Both the position numbers and the translations under genes were made by a program. Of a stretch of DNA of 50,680 nucleotides, positions 9,293 through 17,673 are shown piece by piece. A model generated the notes under the pieces. It ran no database searches. It had not been told where the DNA came from and saw nothing but the letters and a program-made list of their open reading frames with translations. The stretch comes from Opitutia bacterium (GTDB lineage Bacteria > Verrucomicrobiota > Verrucomicrobiia > Opitutales > Opitutaceae), in contig CANHJG010000021.1 in NCBI GenBank assembly GCA_947461205.1, forward strand, positions 1-50,680. The letters run 5' to 3'. Each line of letters opens with the position of its first letter. The stretch's first letter is position 1.

Positions 9293-10789
9293 TTATGCCT
9301 CGATCGCCGCGCTGTAGGCGACGACGTTGCGGCCGGAAATTCTGAGCCGGATGGATTTGCCCTTGAGGGCGTCGAGCGTGCGCTGCGTTTTCCAGACGAT
9401 TTCGCGGCGGAGGTGGTCGCCGGTGACGGGCACGCAGTCGGCGGGCGTGAAATGCTCGTAGTCGCCACCGTAGCCGGGGCGCTTGATCGAAACGCTCACT
9501 TCGCCCGAGCAGACGAAGTTGAGGAAGAGCCGGCCGCCGGGACACACGAAGGGCAGCGTCGCGAAGGAGCCGTCGTGTTCCGTTTGCTGGCCGACGAGGC
9601 GGTTTTTGCGGAAGGTGGCGAAGGCGAGCGAGGGACGTTGCGCCGGGTTGCCGCCGGTGTCGGCAGCGTCGTGGCGGTCGGCGGACGCGTAGTAATAGTA
9701 GCGGTAGTCGTCGCCGACGAGGATCGGTTCCGCGAGGCCGACGTAAGCGCCGCCGCTGTCGTAGGCCCCGGGCGGGCCGGGCTGGAGCAGCCGTGGGCGC
9801 GAGGGCATGCGGTGCCACGCGTGGTGGCCGCCGCTCTCGATCAATTCGACCCAAGTCGTTTGCGTGGTGACGTCGTAGACGTTGAGAAAGCCCAGGGTGC
9901 GGCCGCAGAGCGTGAACGCGGATTGGTTGTAGAAATTTGTGCCGTCGTGATCGCCGTGGTCGGGCGTGAAGATCCACTGCGGCTCGCTCCACGTCTTAAA
10001 ATCGTCGCTGTGCGCGAGCATCCGGCTGCGGTGGTTGCCGAGCCGGTCCTTCAGGAACGCGTAGTAACGGCCGGTGCGGCGGTCCTGCCAGAGGCACGCC
10101 GCGTCCTGCGCGGGGAGCACCGTGCCGGTAAACGTCCAGCGCAGGCCGTCGGGCGAGACGAACAGGGCGCAGCCGTTGAGGTCGCGGTTGGTCGGATCGA
10201 GGTGAAACATCATCAGCTTGTAGCGCCGCTGCGGATCGCGCTCGGAGAGATCTTCGATCACCGAGGGCGAGTCGTTGTAGTAGGAGGCCCACTGCAGGAT
10301 AATGTTGTTGCCGGGAAACTCGTCGGCGAAATGCAGGTTGAGCGCTGGGCGCCGCCAGACGAGGCCGTCGTCGGATTCCGCGTAGCAGACGACGCAGTGG
10401 TTTTTCCCCTGCAGGGAATGATCCACGAGCACCGCGCCTTGCTGCACTCCGGGAAAATCCGTGCTGTAGAAAAACTTGAATTTCCCGTCGACCTCCGAGC
10501 GCAGCACGCTGCCCCAGGCGATGCCGCCTTTTTCCCACGGCATCTCCGCGGTCATGACAGGATTTTGCGCGGGCTTCTGCAGCGGTTCGAAGCGGGCGTA
10601 ACAATTTTTCCGTTCCGTGAGGTTGCCGGGAGTGAACAGGATTTCTCGCAACGCCCCGCCGGCGGGCGGCGGCGGCGTGCCCGTGCCGGGCGCGACGCGC
10701 TCCGCCGCCGTGAGCCCGGCGTTCGCCCACGGCACCGCGGCGGCGAGGAGGGCGGTCTGGTGGATAAACGCGCGGCGGGTGGGATTCAT
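9293..10789 (-). CDS. Tat-exported beta-propeller protein, glycosidase/sialidase-like
   Basis: A 498-residue protein whose start I place at the ATG giving MNPTRRAFIHQTALLAAA. The open frame extends 10 codons further upstream, but this start yields a clean twin-arginine signal (TRRAFI, hydrophobic stretch, Ala-rich cleavage region). The mature part has repeated sheets with partial Asp-box-like motifs (ESDDGLVW, SPDGLRW), and resembles the five-bladed propeller proteins related to sialidases and GH32/43/117-type glycosidases. A C-terminal beta-sandwich-like stretch follows from about residue 390. I cannot assign a substrate. The Tat route suggests it folds before export and acts in the periplasm or outside. 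It diverges from the heparinase-like gene, with 116 bp between the starts, so the pair may share a control region. Confidence 0.6.
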   Translation of the reverse strand: MNPTRRAFIHQTALLAAAVPWANAGLTAAERVAPGTGTPPPPAGGALREILFTPGNLTERKNCYARFEPLQKPAQNPVMTAEMPWEKGGIAWGSVLRSEVDGKFKFFYSTDFPGVQQGAVLVDHSLQGKNHCVVCYAESDDGLVWRRPALNLHFADEFPGNNIILQWASYYNDSPSVIEDLSERDPQRRYKLMMFHLDPTNRDLNGCALFVSPDGLRWTFTGTVLPAQDAACLWQDRRTGRYYAFLKDRLGNHRSRMLAHSDDFKTWSEPQWIFTPDHGDHDGTNFYNQSAFTLCGRTLGFLNVYDVTTQTTWVELIESGGHHAWHRMPSRPRLLQPGPPGAYDSGGAYVGLAEPILVGDDYRYYYYASADRHDAADTGGNPAQRPSLAFATFRKNRLVGQQTEHDGSFATLPFVCPGGRLFLNFVCSGEVSVSIKRPGYGGDYEHFTPADCVPVTGDHLRREIVWKTQRTLDALKGKSIRLRISGRNVVAYSAAIEA

Positions 10790-10905
10790 GGTCGGGGGAG
10801 GAGTCGGGCACGATTTCAACGCACCGCCTCCGGGCGTCGAGCCTTTGCGCGTGCAACGAATCGCCGCAACCCCCAGCTTTCCCCGTCGCCTCCGCCCCCG
10901 CCTCC

Positions 10906-13449
10906 ATGTCGTCCCCCGCCCCGCTGAGAGTCCTCCTCCTCGCCCTGGTCTCGCTCGCCGCGCCGGCGCGGACGCCGGCCGCCCAGCCCGAGGTGCGGTT
11001 CGACTGGAGCGACGCCGATAAATTTCGCGTTGGCGTCGTGCATCCGAGCGGGGCGTTCAAGCCGTCCGATGTGGTGCGGGCGCGGGAAAATCTGACGCGC
11101 TACGCATGGGCGAAGACCTATCTCGCGGGGTTGGAGCGCAGCACGCGGGCGAATGTCGGCAAACTCACGCCCGAGTATTTGCGGGCGATGATTCCGGAGA
11201 CCACGCCGGGTGACACGAAGTTCACGCCGTGTCCCGCGTGTCGCGACCAAGGTAAGCCCGGGCATCCGCACGGGCAGTGGAACTGGCGGGAGAGCGCGCC
11301 CGAACAGCTCGCCTGCCAGGTGTGCCGCACGGTTTTCCCGCACGCGAAGTACCCCGAGAGTATCGCGCTCCAGACGAAGTGGGGGCTGCCGCAAACCCTC
11401 ACGTTTTACGGCGGCGAGCCGTTTGCGGTGTTCGGCTACAAGACGGGGCGGCCGAGTTTCACGGCGGCGATCCGCGCCCACAAGGTCGGCTACCTGGCTG
11501 GCGTCGCGCGCACGCTGGCCGAGACCCATCTGCTGACGGGCGACGTGGCGGCGGCCGGCGGGGTGCGGGAAATCTTGCTGCGCTTCGCCGCGTGTTATCC
11601 GCGCTGGCTTGTGCACAGCGGTTACGGCGAATACGCGGACCTGGACCCGCGCATCGCGGCGCAGGCGATCACCCAACTTCCGGAAGCGGAGCTCTGCCCG
11701 CCGCCCAATGTCCCGGATCGCCGCCTGCACACGGGTTACTGGACGGCGGGGCGGGCCACGGGCGGCGGGCAGGAATCGGGGTTCGTGCGGCGGGTGACGG
11801 AGGCCTACGATTTCACCTGCAATGCGCAGGCGGCCGACGGCACGCCGCTCTACTCCGACGCCGAGCGCCGGCTGATCGAACGCGATCTGTTGCTCGAGGG
11901 CACGGTGCTCCTGGTGAGCGACCAGCAGATCAACAACAAGTCCGTCGGCAACCGCACGGCCGCCGCGCTCGTCGGCCTGTGCGTGGGCCATCCCGGGCTG
12001 GTGCGGTTCGGCTGGGATGGGTTTCAGCAGACGATCGACGAATGGTTCTTGCCCGATGGGACGACCTCGGAATCGCCCGCCTACGCGATGATGACGCTCC
12101 ATAACATCTGGGATATGCCGCAGGCGTTGCGCGGCTACTCGGAGCCGGCCGGCTACCGCGGGCCGGACGGGCGGCGCCGCGTGGCGACCGACCTCTACCA
12201 CGGCACGGCGTATGAGCGCGTGTGGGCAAACTGTTTTCGCGGCCTGCAGGGCGACCTGACGTTTCCCGCCTATGCCGACTCCTACCGCGACACGCGGCTC
12301 GGTTCCAACTTCCTGGAGCTGATGGTGGCCAACTACCCCGAGCGTCCGGACTATCTCGCGCTGCTCAAAGAGACGTGCGGCGCCGATCTCGCGAAAGGTT
12401 ACGCTCCGCTCGCGCTCTACTATCGGGAGCCCGGCCTGGAAAATAAACCGGCGCCGCCCGTGGTGCTGCCGGACTGGTGCTCGCCCGAACTGCGCATCGG
12501 TCACCTGCGGACCGGTCCCGATGGCCGCGAAAGCCTCCTGCTCCTCAGCGCGAGCCACTGGGCCAATCATCATCATTACGACAGCCTCAACCTCTCTTAT
12601 TGGAAAAACGGCCGCGAGCTCCTCTCCGACCTCGGCTACCTCTGGGATCACCCGCGCAAACACCAGGCGTCCCGCACCGTCGCGCACAACACGGTCGTCA
12701 TCGACGAAAAGGATCAGCGGACGAAGGCGCGGGGCGGCGACGTCGTGTTTTTCCGCACGTCCGAGCACGTGAAAGTGATGGAGGCGACGTCGCGGGCCTA
12801 CCCAGAGACGCCGGAGTATCGGCGGACCTCAGCGATCATCGATCATGGCGCGGGCCGCAGCTACGTCGTGGATTTTTTCCGCGTGCAGGGTGGGCGCACG
12901 CAGGATTTCGTCTACCATGCGGCGGCACCGACGGCGGAGATTGTCGACCGGGCGGCGCAGGAGGAGTCGGCGGCGAAGAAACTCTACGACTTCACGCGCG
13001 TGAGAGCACTGGAGGGTGAGGACGTCTGGCGCGTGAGTTGGGAAACCGGGGCGAACCAAACGTGTGTGGCGTGGAACGTGAGCCAGCCCGGGGAGCGCGC
13101 GTGGATCGCGGACGGCTGGGGCCAACGCGATTGGAAGAACTCCGACGTCGGCGCGACGTTGCCCTATATCGTGCGGCGTACGGAGGGCGCCGCTCCGCGG
13201 TTGTTCGTCTCGGTGTTTGAGGGCGTGTCGGATGGCCGGGCCTTCGTGCGCAGCGTCGCGTGGCGGGCGGCGGGCGTACTCTCGATCGAGACGGCGCTAG
13301 GCACGGACTATGTGACGAGTGAACCTGCGGGCGGCACACGGGTGCTCGCGGCCGACGCGGGCGGGCGGGCGCTGGCCGGGCGCTTCGCGGTAGCCTCCGT
13401 GCAGGCGGGCCAAGTGGCGTGGACGTTTACCGAGCCTGAGGGTAATTAA
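10906..13449 (+). CDS. Secreted heparinase II/III-family polysaccharide lyase
   Basis: An 847-residue protein with a signal peptide (about residues 1-25, ending near RTPAAQ). The N-terminal half is an alpha/alpha toroid of the alginate-lyase/heparinase type; motifs include NNKSVGNRTAAALVG and TTSESPAYAMM. The C-terminal half is the heparinase II/III beta-sandwich, with HHHYDSLNLSYWKNGRELL and a SRTVAHNTVVID block near residues 545-605. Such enzymes cleave uronic-acid polysaccharides by beta-elimination, here probably in the periplasm or outside. An uncommon feature is a CPAC...CQVC pair (about residues 109-141) that could bind a metal. Substrate cannot be told from sequence; alginate, heparan-like and other acidic glycans are all handled in this fold. 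The stop codon lies inside a palindromic element (13448-13507). Confidence 0.8.
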   Translation: MSSPAPLRVLLLALVSLAAPARTPAAQPEVRFDWSDADKFRVGVVHPSGAFKPSDVVRARENLTRYAWAKTYLAGLERSTRANVGKLTPEYLRAMIPETTPGDTKFTPCPACRDQGKPGHPHGQWNWRESAPEQLACQVCRTVFPHAKYPESIALQTKWGLPQTLTFYGGEPFAVFGYKTGRPSFTAAIRAHKVGYLAGVARTLAETHLLTGDVAAAGGVREILLRFAACYPRWLVHSGYGEYADLDPRIAAQAITQLPEAELCPPPNVPDRRLHTGYWTAGRATGGGQESGFVRRVTEAYDFTCNAQAADGTPLYSDAERRLIERDLLLEGTVLLVSDQQINNKSVGNRTAAALVGLCVGHPGLVRFGWDGFQQTIDEWFLPDGTTSESPAYAMMTLHNIWDMPQALRGYSEPAGYRGPDGRRRVATDLYHGTAYERVWANCFRGLQGDLTFPAYADSYRDTRLGSNFLELMVANYPERPDYLALLKETCGADLAKGYAPLALYYREPGLENKPAPPVVLPDWCSPELRIGHLRTGPDGRESLLLLSASHWANHHHYDSLNLSYWKNGRELLSDLGYLWDHPRKHQASRTVAHNTVVIDEKDQRTKARGGDVVFFRTSEHVKVMEATSRAYPETPEYRRTSAIIDHGAGRSYVVDFFRVQGGRTQDFVYHAAAPTAEIVDRAAQEESAAKKLYDFTRVRALEGEDVWRVSWETGANQTCVAWNVSQPGERAWIADGWGQRDWKNSDVGATLPYIVRRTEGAAPRLFVSVFEGVSDGRAFVRSVAWRAAGVLSIETALGTDYVTSEPAGGTRVLAADAGGRALAGRFAVASVQAGQVAWTFTEPEGN

Positions 13450-13507
13450 CGGAGCGGCGGTTTCCAACCGCCGGCCTCCCTGGGCGCTGGGAAAGCGCCC
13501 CTCCGTT
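13448..13507. repeat. BIME-like element: two inverted GGAG-hairpins closed by an outer stem
   Basis: The outer stem is AACGGAG (13448-13454) with CTCCGTT (13501-13507), 7 of 7 paired. Inside are hairpin 1, CGGCGGTT (13455-13462) with AACCGCCG (13466-13473), 8 of 8, loop TCC, and hairpin 2, GGGCGCT (13482-13488) with AGCGCCC (13494-13500), 7 of 7, loop GGGAA. On each strand a GGAG tetranucleotide directly precedes a hairpin, as in paired REPs recognised by RAYT transposases. It begins on the last two bases of the heparinase-like gene's stop codon and ends 60 bp before the next gene, so it may also act as a terminator or protect the RNA 3' end. Confidence 0.7.
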
Positions 13508-13566
13508 CGGGACTAACCGGGCGCATTTGCTTTGCCGCAGTGGGGCCATCGTTCTTTCGTGACGAG

Positions 13567-14757
13567 GTGAAAACCCCGCTCGTCCTTCCCCTCGCCCTGG
13601 CCGCGATCGCGGCCGCCCTTTTGCCGGCGTTCGCCGCCCAGCCCACCGCGACACCCGACGCCGACGGCTTCGTGCCGATGTTCAACGGGCGCGATCTCAG
13701 CGGCTGGACCAACATCAATTGCGCGCCCGAGACCTGGAGCGTGCGCGATGGGAAAATCTACTGCACGGGCCAACCGGTCGGCGGGCTGCGCACGGTGAAG
13801 CAATACGAGAACTTCATCGTCGAACTCGAGTGGCGCCACCTCCAGCGCAGCGGCAATTCCGGTTTCTTCGCGTGGGGCTCGCCGATCAACGCACCGGGCG
13901 TGCCGTTTTTGCGCGGGATCGAGGTGCAGATCCTCGACCACGGCTACGCCGAGGATTTCGAGAAGAAGAACGGCAAGAAGTCCGAGGGGTTCACGACGCA
14001 CGGCGATGTCTTCGCGATCCACGGGGCGACGATGGACTACGTGGGCAAAACAAACGGGAAACGGAGTTTCCCCACCGAGGACCGCAGCAAGCCGTCGCCC
14101 GAATGGAACCACTACCGCATCGTCGCCAACCAAGGCGCGCTGCGCCTCCACGTGAATGGCAAGGAGATCAGCGGCGGCGACAACGCCAACTACCGCAAGG
14201 GCTACCTCGCGCTCGAATCCGAGGGCGCACCGGTGGAATTTCGGAACCTGCGCATCAAGGAACTCCCGTCGACGGGAGCGAACGAGAACAACACGGCACC
14301 GGTCGACCCGGGCTGGCGGACGATGTTCAATGCGGTCGATCTGCGCGGTTGGCGCACGGGCGCGGAAGTGGCCGCGCGGTGGTCGGTCGGGGGCGAAAAA
14401 CTGGTGTTGAAGCCCGGGGCCGGCGGCGGTTCGACCGCGCCGCTCACGACAGAGGCGGAGTTTGCCGACGCCGAGTTCATCGTCGATTTCCAGCCGCCCA
14501 AGGCCGCGGCCGGCATGCCGGCGGCGGATGCGGCGCTGACGTTTCGCGGGACGACGATTGCGCTCGCGGGCGCGGCGGGTGGAAAATTCAGCCGTTTCAC
14601 CATCACCGTGCGCCGCGGGAAAATCCGCGTGCAGCGCGATGCGCAGGCGCCGGCCGAACTCGCCCTCGCCGCGGGCGCGCCGGCCCGCGGCGCCCTCGGG
14701 CTCGTCGCGACGGCGGGCGGTGGGACGTTCATGAATTTGCACGCGCGCGACTTGTAG
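13567..14757 (+). CDS. Secreted DUF1080 (3-keto-disaccharide hydrolase-type) protein, two domains
   Basis: 396 residues from a GTG start at 13567, which gives a clean signal peptide (KTPLVLPLALAAIAAALL, cleavage near AFAAQ). An alternative GTG lies nine codons upstream at 13540. Residues about 30-240 form a typical DUF1080 concanavalin-like domain: FVPMFNGRDLSGW, NSGFFAWG, EWNHYRIVANQG and ALESEGAPVEFRNLRIKEL. A second, more diverged copy follows (about 255-396), opening with WRTMFNAVDLRGW. DUF1080 members include enzymes that hydrolyse 3-keto-glycosides, but many are uncharacterised and may bind glycans only. It lies just downstream of the heparinase-like gene and 13 bp upstream of the BNR protein, so these are probably co-expressed secreted proteins. 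Confidence 0.75.
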   Translation: MKTPLVLPLALAAIAAALLPAFAAQPTATPDADGFVPMFNGRDLSGWTNINCAPETWSVRDGKIYCTGQPVGGLRTVKQYENFIVELEWRHLQRSGNSGFFAWGSPINAPGVPFLRGIEVQILDHGYAEDFEKKNGKKSEGFTTHGDVFAIHGATMDYVGKTNGKRSFPTEDRSKPSPEWNHYRIVANQGALRLHVNGKEISGGDNANYRKGYLALESEGAPVEFRNLRIKELPSTGANENNTAPVDPGWRTMFNAVDLRGWRTGAEVAARWSVGGEKLVLKPGAGGGSTAPLTTEAEFADAEFIVDFQPPKAAAGMPAADAALTFRGTTIALAGAAGGKFSRFTITVRRGKIRVQRDAQAPAELALAAGAPARGALGLVATAGGGTFMNLHARDL

Positions 14758-14770
14758 CCACCCTCCGGTC

Positions 14771-17521
14771 ATGAGATCTGCGCTCGTTGTGGTGATTGCG
14801 GTCGCGCTTGGCCCGATGGGCCGCGCGGCGGCGCCGGCCGACCGGTCCGGGATCGACCCCGACATGCTTTCCGGCGGCGTCTTCGCCGCCCGCGACGTGC
14901 AGCCCGCGGCCGGGGCCCCGGCCGCGCGGAACGTCGCCCGCGCCGGCGAGTTTCCCGATCTCGGCAAAGGTCGCGCCCCCGTCGTCCTCGACGCCCGCGT
15001 GGGCGCCAACGTCCGGCTCGGCGACGATCCGGCCGCGCTCCCCGCGGCCCAGCGCGGTCAGGCGGAGCCGCACCTCGCGCGCAGCGCCGTCGATCCCGAG
15101 GTGCTCCTCGCAACCTTTCAGGAAGGCCGCTTCACCGCGGATGGCGGCGCCGTGGGCTGCGGTTATGCGCTGTCCCGCGACGGCGGATTCTCGTGGACGC
15201 GGGCATTGATCCCGCGACTCACCGTGGCGACCGGCGGCGGATTTCAGCGGGCCACCGACCCCGTCGCCGGCATCGGTCCGCAGGGCGATCTCTACCTCAA
15301 CACGCTGGGCTCGCTCGACAACGCCTTCAGTCAGTCCGCCGTCGTGGTGAGTCGCTCGGTCGATGGCGGCGCGTCGTGGTTCCCGCCCGTCACGGTCGCC
15401 CTGTCGTTGGACTCGACCGTGATGCTCGACAAAAACTGGATGGCGGTGAACGACCTGCCCGGCGCGCCCAACCCCGGGCGTATCGCCGTTACGTGGACGA
15501 CCTTCTCCGGTAATTTCAATTTCCTCGAGTCCTCGGTCAGCGACGACCGGGGGGAGTCGTGGAGCCCGCGGGTGAACCTCACCTCGTTCACGTCGGTCAA
15601 TCAGGCGAGCCAGCCCCTCTTCCTGCCGGACGGCGCGCTCCTCGTGCCCTACATCACCTTTCTCACGCCCACTACGAGCGTCGCCAATTTTCGGATCGAA
15701 TCCAAGGTGTCGGCCGACGGCGGCCGGACGTGGCCGGCCGGGTCCAACCTCGCGGTCTCCAGCGTGGTCGGCTGGGACGATCCGGAGTTGCGCGACGGCG
15801 TTTTTCTGATCGGCGCCGCCGCGGCCCGCACGACCGGCGAAGTGTTCGTTTGCTACACGGCGGTCGTGGGCGGTTCGCCGCGCGTGCTGGTCATCAAATC
15901 CGCCAATCGTGGCGTCACGTGGTCGGCCCCGGTGGTGGTGAGTGACCAGCCGGCCGGCGTCTCCGTGATGAATCCCGCGGTGGCGGTCACACCCGACGGC
16001 CGCGGCGTCACGGTCGTATGGATGGACCGCCGGCACGCGACGGCCGCCCTGCCGGCGGTCGACCATTATGCCGCGGTCTCGCTGGACGGCGGCGCGACCT
16101 GGGGGGCTAACCTCCGGCTCACGGACAAATCGAGCGACCTCCGCCGTGCCACGCCCACCTCGCGCGGCTACATGCTCGGCGACTATCTCGGCCTGGTGGC
16201 TCCGCTGGGCCCCGGCCAGCCGGCGCTCGCGGCGTGGTGCGATACGCGTACCGGCGACGCGGATCCTTTTGCCGTGCGGTTTGCGCTCGCGGAAGCCCCC
16301 GGCTTCGAGACGTGGCGGGTGGCGCGGTTCAACCGGGCGGAACTGGCCGAGGGCAACCGAAGCGGACTGGCCGCTGATCCCGACGGCGACGGCTACGCCA
16401 ATCTGCTCGAATACGCCCAGGGCACGGACCCGCGCGCGGCCGAAGGCGGTAGCGGCCTGTATTTCGCGCCGGGTTCGGTTGGCGCCGCCTTGGGCGACCG
16501 GCGCGCGGCCGGCCGGACCGACGTCGCGGTGAATTTTGAGAACTCCGCCGACGGCGTGACGTGGACCCCGGCCCTCGCGAATCCGGCCGCGCTCGTCCCG
16601 GCGCCAGCGCAGGGCCTCTTTGACTACCCCGCCGGCCGCGCGCGGTTTTTCCGCGCCAAATACTTGCTCGGCGGAGCGACCCTGTATGCTCCCGACACAC
16701 CGGTGGCCAACAGCGATGCGCGGCTCGTCAACCTCGCGACGCGCGGCGCCGTGAAAACCGGGGGAGCCCAGCTGATCGCCGGTTTTGTGACCTCCGGCGG
16801 GGGCCTGCGGCTACTGGTGCGTGCGATCGGTCCGGCCCTCACGCCCTTCGGTGTGCCGGGGGCGCTCGCCGATCCGCAACTCGCCCTTTTTCCCGCCGGT
16901 GAATCCGCCGCCGTCGCGGCGAACAACGACTGGACCGATGCCACGGCCTTTCCTTTGGCCGGCGCCTTCGGCCTGCCCGCCGGGAGCAAGGATGCGTCGC
17001 TCGTGTTTGCCGTGCCGCCTGCGGGCGGCGGCTACACGGCGAACGTATCAGGCGTGGGTGGACTCTCGGGCGTCGGACTGGTGGAAGTCTACGACCTCAC
17101 GGCGGGTCCCGCCACAGTGGGCAGCCCGCGGCTGATCAATGTCGCGACGCGCGGCGAGGTCTCGGCGGGGACGCCCCTCATCGCGGGTTTCGTCCTCGGC
17201 GGCACCCAGCCGCGCCGCGTGCTCATCCGCGCTGCCGGGCCGGCGCTCGGCGCGCTCGGCGTGGCCCAAGCCCTCGCGGACCCGGGGTTGGCGCTCTACC
17301 GCGGTGCGACCCTGCTGGCGCAGAACGATGACTGGGCGCTCGGTCGGAGCCCGGCCGCGGTGGCTGCGACGGCCGTGCGGTCCGGAGCGTTCGCTTTTGC
17401 CGAGGGCAGTCTCGATGCCGCGTTGCTGGTCACGCTGGCGCCGGGAGCTTACACGGCGGTCGTCACCGGCGTGGGCGAAGCCGGCGGCGTTACCCTGGTG
17501 GAAGTTTACGACGTGAACTGA
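14771..17521 (+). CDS. Secreted BNR/Asp-box sialidase-like protein with duplicated C-terminal module
   Basis: A 916-residue protein with a signal peptide (about 1-20). Residues about 90-510 hold at least six Asp boxes (SRDGGFSW, SVDGGASW, SDDRGESW, SADGGRTW, SANRGVTW, SLDGGATW), so a six-bladed sialidase-type propeller is likely. I did not verify the catalytic arginine triad or Tyr/Glu pair, so neuraminidase activity is unproven. A calcium-type linker of the DPDGDGYANLLEY kind follows near residue 540. The end (about 648-916) consists of two tandem copies of a roughly 130-residue module with signatures LIAGF, VRAIGPAL and VEVYDL. The same module closes the Delta-60 protein at 44.2 kb. The gene starts 13 bp after the DUF1080 gene. 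Confidence 0.7.
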   Translation: MRSALVVVIAVALGPMGRAAAPADRSGIDPDMLSGGVFAARDVQPAAGAPAARNVARAGEFPDLGKGRAPVVLDARVGANVRLGDDPAALPAAQRGQAEPHLARSAVDPEVLLATFQEGRFTADGGAVGCGYALSRDGGFSWTRALIPRLTVATGGGFQRATDPVAGIGPQGDLYLNTLGSLDNAFSQSAVVVSRSVDGGASWFPPVTVALSLDSTVMLDKNWMAVNDLPGAPNPGRIAVTWTTFSGNFNFLESSVSDDRGESWSPRVNLTSFTSVNQASQPLFLPDGALLVPYITFLTPTTSVANFRIESKVSADGGRTWPAGSNLAVSSVVGWDDPELRDGVFLIGAAAARTTGEVFVCYTAVVGGSPRVLVIKSANRGVTWSAPVVVSDQPAGVSVMNPAVAVTPDGRGVTVVWMDRRHATAALPAVDHYAAVSLDGGATWGANLRLTDKSSDLRRATPTSRGYMLGDYLGLVAPLGPGQPALAAWCDTRTGDADPFAVRFALAEAPGFETWRVARFNRAELAEGNRSGLAADPDGDGYANLLEYAQGTDPRAAEGGSGLYFAPGSVGAALGDRRAAGRTDVAVNFENSADGVTWTPALANPAALVPAPAQGLFDYPAGRARFFRAKYLLGGATLYAPDTPVANSDARLVNLATRGAVKTGGAQLIAGFVTSGGGLRLLVRAIGPALTPFGVPGALADPQLALFPAGESAAVAANNDWTDATAFPLAGAFGLPAGSKDASLVFAVPPAGGGYTANVSGVGGLSGVGLVEVYDLTAGPATVGSPRLINVATRGEVSAGTPLIAGFVLGGTQPRRVLIRAAGPALGALGVAQALADPGLALYRGATLLAQNDDWALGRSPAAVAATAVRSGAFAFAEGSLDAALLVTLAPGAYTAVVTGVGEAGGVTLVEVYDVN
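16714..17518 (+). repeat. Two tandem copies of a shared C-terminal module (BNR protein)
   Basis: Copy 1 covers about 16714-17115 and copy 2 about 17125-17518. Each reads, in order: a (V/I)N(L/V)ATRG opening; an (L)IAGFV strand; an (L)(V/I)RA(I/A)GPAL block; a GV..ALADP.L.L(F/Y) stretch; an (N)ND(D)W motif; an alanine-rich segment; a pair ending in a Y-T-A/T-A-V/N-V turn; and VEVYD at the end. The compact all-beta look suggests a surface-adhesion or secretion-linked domain, but I know no established function for it. Confidence 0.65.
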
Positions 17522-17592
17522 TCGGCCCCGACGCCACCGGGCCTCCCGCGACGCCGACGGATCTCATCCGCAAGCCCTGTGGTTTTTAGACG

Positions 17593-17637
17593 GTAGGCCC
17601 GGCCGTTGGCCCGGTTGCCCGTCCACCGGGCGGGCCG
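17593..17637. repeat. GTAG plus G/C palindromes between convergent genes
   Basis: GTAG (17593-17596) is followed by CCGGCC and GGCCCGG around GTT, an imperfect hairpin with one bulge, and then by GCCCG and CGGGC around TCCAC. The element sits in the 152 bp between the convergent BNR and esterase genes. A small CGGAT/ATCCG hairpin (17558-17570) with TTTTT at 17583-17587 precedes it, which may help end transcription of the BNR gene. Assignment to the REP family is weaker here than at 13448 or 41621. Confidence 0.35.
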
Positions 17638-17673
17638 ACCAAGGCAAAGTCTGAAACCGAGGAGACGCTGGTA

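Noticed and set aside
10816-12768. A 650-codon minus-strand frame opposite the heparinase-like gene, and similar frames opposite most genes
   Set aside because: No motif, Arg/Gly/Val-rich composition, and complete overlap with recognised genes; typical high-GC shadows.
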